A stretch of DNA of 30,228 nucleotides. Source: a virus. The stretch covers positions 1 through 30,228 of the IMG/VR virus record IMGVR_UViG_3300045996_000861; one strand, 5' to 3'. Below the pieces are notes generated by a model that ran no database searches, was not told where the DNA came from, and worked only from the letters and a program-made list of their open reading frames with translations. Position numbers and translations under genes: made by a program. Positions 28,380 through 30,228 of the stretch are shown piece by piece (the stretch's first letter is position 1; each line of letters opens with the position of its first letter).

Positions 28380-29059
28380 TTAAACAAGTCTTTATTGTTT
28401 GATTGGTCTACTGCTCCATATATTTTAGGAGTTTTTGATTTGTTAAAATCACTACTTGCCCATCTCTTTAATCGTAATGAGGTGTCCCATGTTTTTTGGG
28501 TTTCCTGTTTGAACTTCGTTTTAGACTTATTGGGCTCAGTCCAATAGTCACAAAAATCCCTAATCATTTCTTTACCGTACAAACCAACAAAAGGAACGAG
28601 TGATTTAGAAAATTTTAATTTTCTATCATCTATACTATTTACTTCTTTAACTGTTACTGTATCTGTTACTGTAACAGCGATGTTTGCGATACTTTTTGGT
28701 CGCACTTCATCGGGTTGCGATACTTTGCGATCTTCTGCGATAGACAAAGCCTGATTCAAGTCCATCTTTTTATCGATCACCAATACGTATAAATCTAAAT
28801 GCCAACGCTTTAGGTTGCCTAAAATACCAGATTCACTTTTCTTTGTTTTTTCTTGTTCCCACTTAACTAAGTCCCTTTTAAGCTGATTTTTTATGCTTTT
28901 AAACATAAGGTTTGTAATTTTATCATCTGTTACTGGATTTTTATCTCGTACATAATCGCAGAAATGCTTAATTAATCTGCCCGCTTCTGCTTCATCAAGG
29001 TCATCGAAAATATCTCCCCAGTCAACGTACCATAGCACGCAATTTTTACCTTCAGCCAT
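28376..29059 (-). CDS. Replisome-organiser-like protein (DUF6291-like N-terminus)
   Basis: The 227-residue protein starts with LWYVDWGDIFDDLDEAEAGR and RLIKHFCDYVRDKNPVTDD, resembling a domain (I believe DUF6291) found on phage replication proteins of Bacteroidota. The C-terminal part (FVGLYGKEMIRDFCDYWTEP, then KFKQETQKTWDTSLRLKRWA) matches the end of phage replisome organisers, which recruit helicase at the origin. The neighbouring helicase supports this. No origin was identified; the repeated CTGTTACTGTA-type sequence within the gene (28650-28680) is worth noting. The coding region is otherwise ordinary. Confidence 0.65.
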   Translation of the reverse strand: MAEGKNCVLWYVDWGDIFDDLDEAEAGRLIKHFCDYVRDKNPVTDDKITNLMFKSIKNQLKRDLVKWEQEKTKKSESGILGNLKRWHLDLYVLVIDKKMDLNQALSIAEDRKVSQPDEVRPKSIANIAVTVTDTVTVKEVNSIDDRKLKFSKSLVPFVGLYGKEMIRDFCDYWTEPNKSKTKFKQETQKTWDTSLRLKRWASSDFNKSKTPKIYGAVDQSNNKDLFK

Positions 29060-29247
29060 TACAATAACTCTTTCAGGTGTTCAATAAAATCTTCAACTTC
29101 TGATGTGTCTTCAAACACATATACATGGCAGTCATACTGATCGTTAATAGACTCTATAACAATTACTGGTTTACCGGTTGTATTCCAGTGGGCACGCATC
29201 CTACATGGTGCGGGTTCTTCAGTGTTCTCGAAAACTGTGCTTTTCAT
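29059..29247 (-). CDS. Small hypothetical protein (62 aa)
   Basis: This 62-residue protein (MKSTVFENTEEPAPCRMRAH) has a beta strand (PVIVIESIND) and a C-terminal helix (EVEDFIEHLKEL). It is the first gene of the replication unit and shares a base with the start of the next gene (29059). It begins 8 bp after a hairpin and T-run that would terminate most transcripts, so expression may depend on read-through. No family is recognised. Confidence 0.6.
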   Translation of the reverse strand: MKSTVFENTEEPAPCRMRAHWNTTGKPVIVIESINDQYDCHVYVFEDTSEVEDFIEHLKELL

Positions 29248-29254
29248 AAGAAAT

Positions 29255-29289
29255 AAAAAAGCCCCGGCCGTGAGAAGTTTGACCGAGGC
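29255..29289 (-). terminator. Leader terminator or attenuator before the replication unit
   Basis: On the minus strand, GCCTCGG pairs with CCGGGGC (one G-U pair), followed by six T. It lies between a -7 element (29311-29318) and the ATG at 29247, so it can attenuate that transcript. It may also end a short RNA or the upstream early transcript. Confidence 0.7.
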
Positions 29290-29299
29290 AATTTAACGA

Positions 29300-29313
29300 T
29301 TGCTAATTAGCAA
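29300..29313. promoter_or_regulatory. 14-bp perfect palindrome at the start site, candidate operator
   Basis: TTGCTAATTAGCAA is a perfect palindrome overlapping the downstream end of a -7 element. A repressor bound here would cover the likely transcription start. No regulator gene is visible in the window. Confidence 0.45.
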
Positions 29314-29318
29314 AGATA
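29311..29318 (-). promoter_or_regulatory. Leftward -7 element TATCTTTG
   Basis: An exact TAnnTTTG match on the minus strand. No TTTG is seen at the usual 19-20 bp upstream, so strength or activator dependence is unclear. Transcription would start inside or next to the palindrome at 29300-29313. Confidence 0.5.
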
Positions 29319-29404
29319 CTGCTTCTCACTTCAATATCTATGCCCTTTATATAAAACGAATATACGAAATTAAGGCGAGTTTGCAAAAAGTGAATGTAAC
29401 ATTT

Positions 29405-29717
29405 TTAGAACAATCTAACCTGTGAAATGTGATTGTTAATGCGCTTCATTGCTGCAGCGTAATAATCAGGATCTAACTCGCAAGCTGTTAAATCAAAACC
29501 GTAGTCATGGCATGCGATTGCTATTGATCCTGAGCCGAGGTGAGTATCTAAAATTTTATCTCCAGTTTTAGCGTATTTATCGATAAGCCACTTATATAAT
29601 GCGACTGGCTTTTGAGTAGGGTGGACTCTAATTTCTTTGTTTTTCATGTCTGGCTGAATCATTCCATGCCAAGACAATTCAACAAAGTCAACCTTCTTCG
29701 TTAGTTATTGTTAGCAT
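29405..29717 (-). pseudogene. Remnant of a DNA adenine methyltransferase with internal deletion
   Basis: The C-terminal 90 residues are clear: LSWHGMIQPDMKNKEIRVHP leads into the HPTQKP motif, then KILDTHLGSGSIAIACHDYG, a motif-I-type SAM site. In full-length phage enzymes of this type (about 200 or more residues) the DPPY catalytic motif comes first. Here the upstream frame ends at a TAA after only five codons. One base after the stop of the upstream gene, an ATG (29717) begins MLTITNEEG and then meets TGA (29688). That resembles the usual start of the same enzyme family. The simplest reading is a deletion of several hundred bp joining the first few codons to the last third, out of frame. 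Confidence 0.65.
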
Positions 29718-29718
29718 C

Positions 29719-29883
29719 TTAAAATAATTCTAATTGTTTATTAACATTTTTAACCATTTTTTCCCGCCGTTCAAGTTGTTCAGGTGAAAGTACAAGCCGG
29801 ACAAGTCTTTCTCTTTGCTCAATTAGGGTTTCTTCGCCCCATTCCAAGCCGTCTGCCCAGGATTCAAAGGGGGTCATATTCAT
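29719..29883 (-). CDS. Small coiled-coil-like protein (54 aa)
   Basis: The frame is open to 29991, but that part overlaps the upstream zinc-finger-like gene in another frame and is a shadow. A start at ATG 29883 or 29877 (MTPFESWADGLEWGEE) gives 52-54 residues with an ordinary short overlap. The rest is a charged helix (RERLVRLVLSPEQLERREKM). No family is recognised. Its stop is followed after 1 bp by the methyltransferase remnant. Confidence 0.55.
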   Translation of the reverse strand: MNMTPFESWADGLEWGEETLIEQRERLVRLVLSPEQLERREKMVKNVNKQLELF

Positions 29884-30208
29884 CAGGGATATCACTATTA
29901 CAGCAGGAACAAAATGAATGATTACCATCAAAAGGTTCTTCCAAGTGAGTTCCTTCTTGATTTGAGTCGTATAAATCCCCACAAACATCACATCTTTCTA
30001 TGTTGTCTGGGAGCACCCGTAAGTGTTCCTGAAGAAACCAAATAACTCTAAATGCTTCTGTGTCGCTTAATTTTATGCCACTTGTATTGGGTATACCTGA
30101 TTCTTCTGGTAAGGGTTTATTCTGCAAATAATCGTATAATTCATTACACCATTCGAGATCTGTTAACTCCCTTTTATCATTGTGATTATTACCTGATATT
30201 ATTCCCAT
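29864..30208 (-). CDS. Zinc-finger-like early protein (114 aa)
   Basis: This 114-residue protein has a helical N-terminal half (DLEWCNELYDYLQNKPLPEE, then EAFRVIWFLQEHL) and a C-terminal cluster ERCDVCGDLYDSNQEG...HSFCSCCNSD: a C-x2-C followed by C-x2-C after about 25 residues, the pattern of a treble-clef or zinc ribbon. It could bind nucleic acid or protein. The start at ATG 30208 lies only 20 bp from the window edge, so its promoter is not visible. The exact role is unknown. Confidence 0.65.
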   Translation of the reverse strand: MGIISGNNHNDKRELTDLEWCNELYDYLQNKPLPEESGIPNTSGIKLSDTEAFRVIWFLQEHLRVLPDNIERCDVCGDLYDSNQEGTHLEEPFDGNHSFCSCCNSDIPDEYDPL

Positions 30209-30228
30209 GATTTTCTATTTTAATGGGC

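Noticed and set aside
28650-28680. CTGTTACTGTA-type short repeats as a replication origin
   Set aside because: They encode a threonine/valine run within the replication gene and are too short and few to call an origin, although phage origins do often lie inside such genes.
29884-29991. N-terminal extension of the 54-residue protein with a membrane-like segment
   Set aside because: It is entirely within the zinc-finger-like gene in a different frame; the downstream ATG gives a normal short overlap.
1-30228. CRISPR array, insertion sequence, integrase or attachment site
   Set aside because: No regularly spaced repeats, transposase, recombinase motifs or tRNA-end duplication were found by reading both strands. 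The tRNA-like element was considered as an attachment site but there is no integrase in the window to support it.

Overview
The window looks like about 30 kb of a tailed dsDNA phage or prophage (siphovirus-type, HK97-like head) of a Bacteroidota host, possibly a Sphingobacteriaceae-like bacterium. The family assignments rest on protein motifs. The host call rests on Bacteroidota-type promoters (TAnnTTTG at -7, sometimes with TTTG about 20 bp upstream), the lack of Shine-Dalgarno sequences, moderately AT-rich DNA, a secretion signal ending in AQ, and small proteins of types I associate with Bacteroidota phages. No integrase, repressor, endolysin or attachment site is visible, so the genome continues past both edges and its lifestyle is undetermined.

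The main transcription direction is leftward (minus strand), read from the right edge. First come early genes (30208-25050): a zinc-finger-like protein, a coiled-coil protein, a decayed adenine methyltransferase, a replisome-organiser-like protein, a DnaB/RecA-like ATPase, a RusA resolvase and several small proteins. Next is packaging and head formation: terminase small and large subunits, portal, MuF-like protein, prohead protease and major capsid protein with a fused N-terminal scaffold domain. A two-gene glycosyltransferase cassette follows, bounded by terminators. Then come the head-tail connector, HK97-gp10-like protein, tail completion protein, tail tube protein, tail assembly chaperones (with a -1 frameshift), tape measure, tail tip protein, a displaced head-closure-like protein, a beta-helix tail spike and a signal-peptide-bearing fibre-like protein. 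A membrane-protein cluster at the left edge is probably the start of the lysis module.

The leftward late operon is broken by six rightward (plus-strand) islands: small genes at 852-1612, 5937-6308, 11920-12311, 14678-15251 and 20630-21370, and a non-coding RNA gene at about 12914-13326. Most islands begin at a divergent promoter with a TAnnTTTG-like element, and several end at a hairpin terminator. The leftward operon restarts behind each island, often at a recurring promoter, TTTG-N19/20-TACATTTG. Two of the divergent promoters (11866-11916 and 14624-14674) are the same 51-bp module, 40 of 51 bases identical, serving unrelated gene pairs. This suggests modular insertion of accessory genes together with a promoter cassette.

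The most unusual object is the plus-strand RNA at about 12914-13326. It has its own promoter and terminator, is rich in hairpins and contains a 166-nt tRNA-Leu-like domain. That domain has an intact acceptor stem, D arm, variable arm and T arm, but the anticodon loop is replaced by about 91 nt of other structure.
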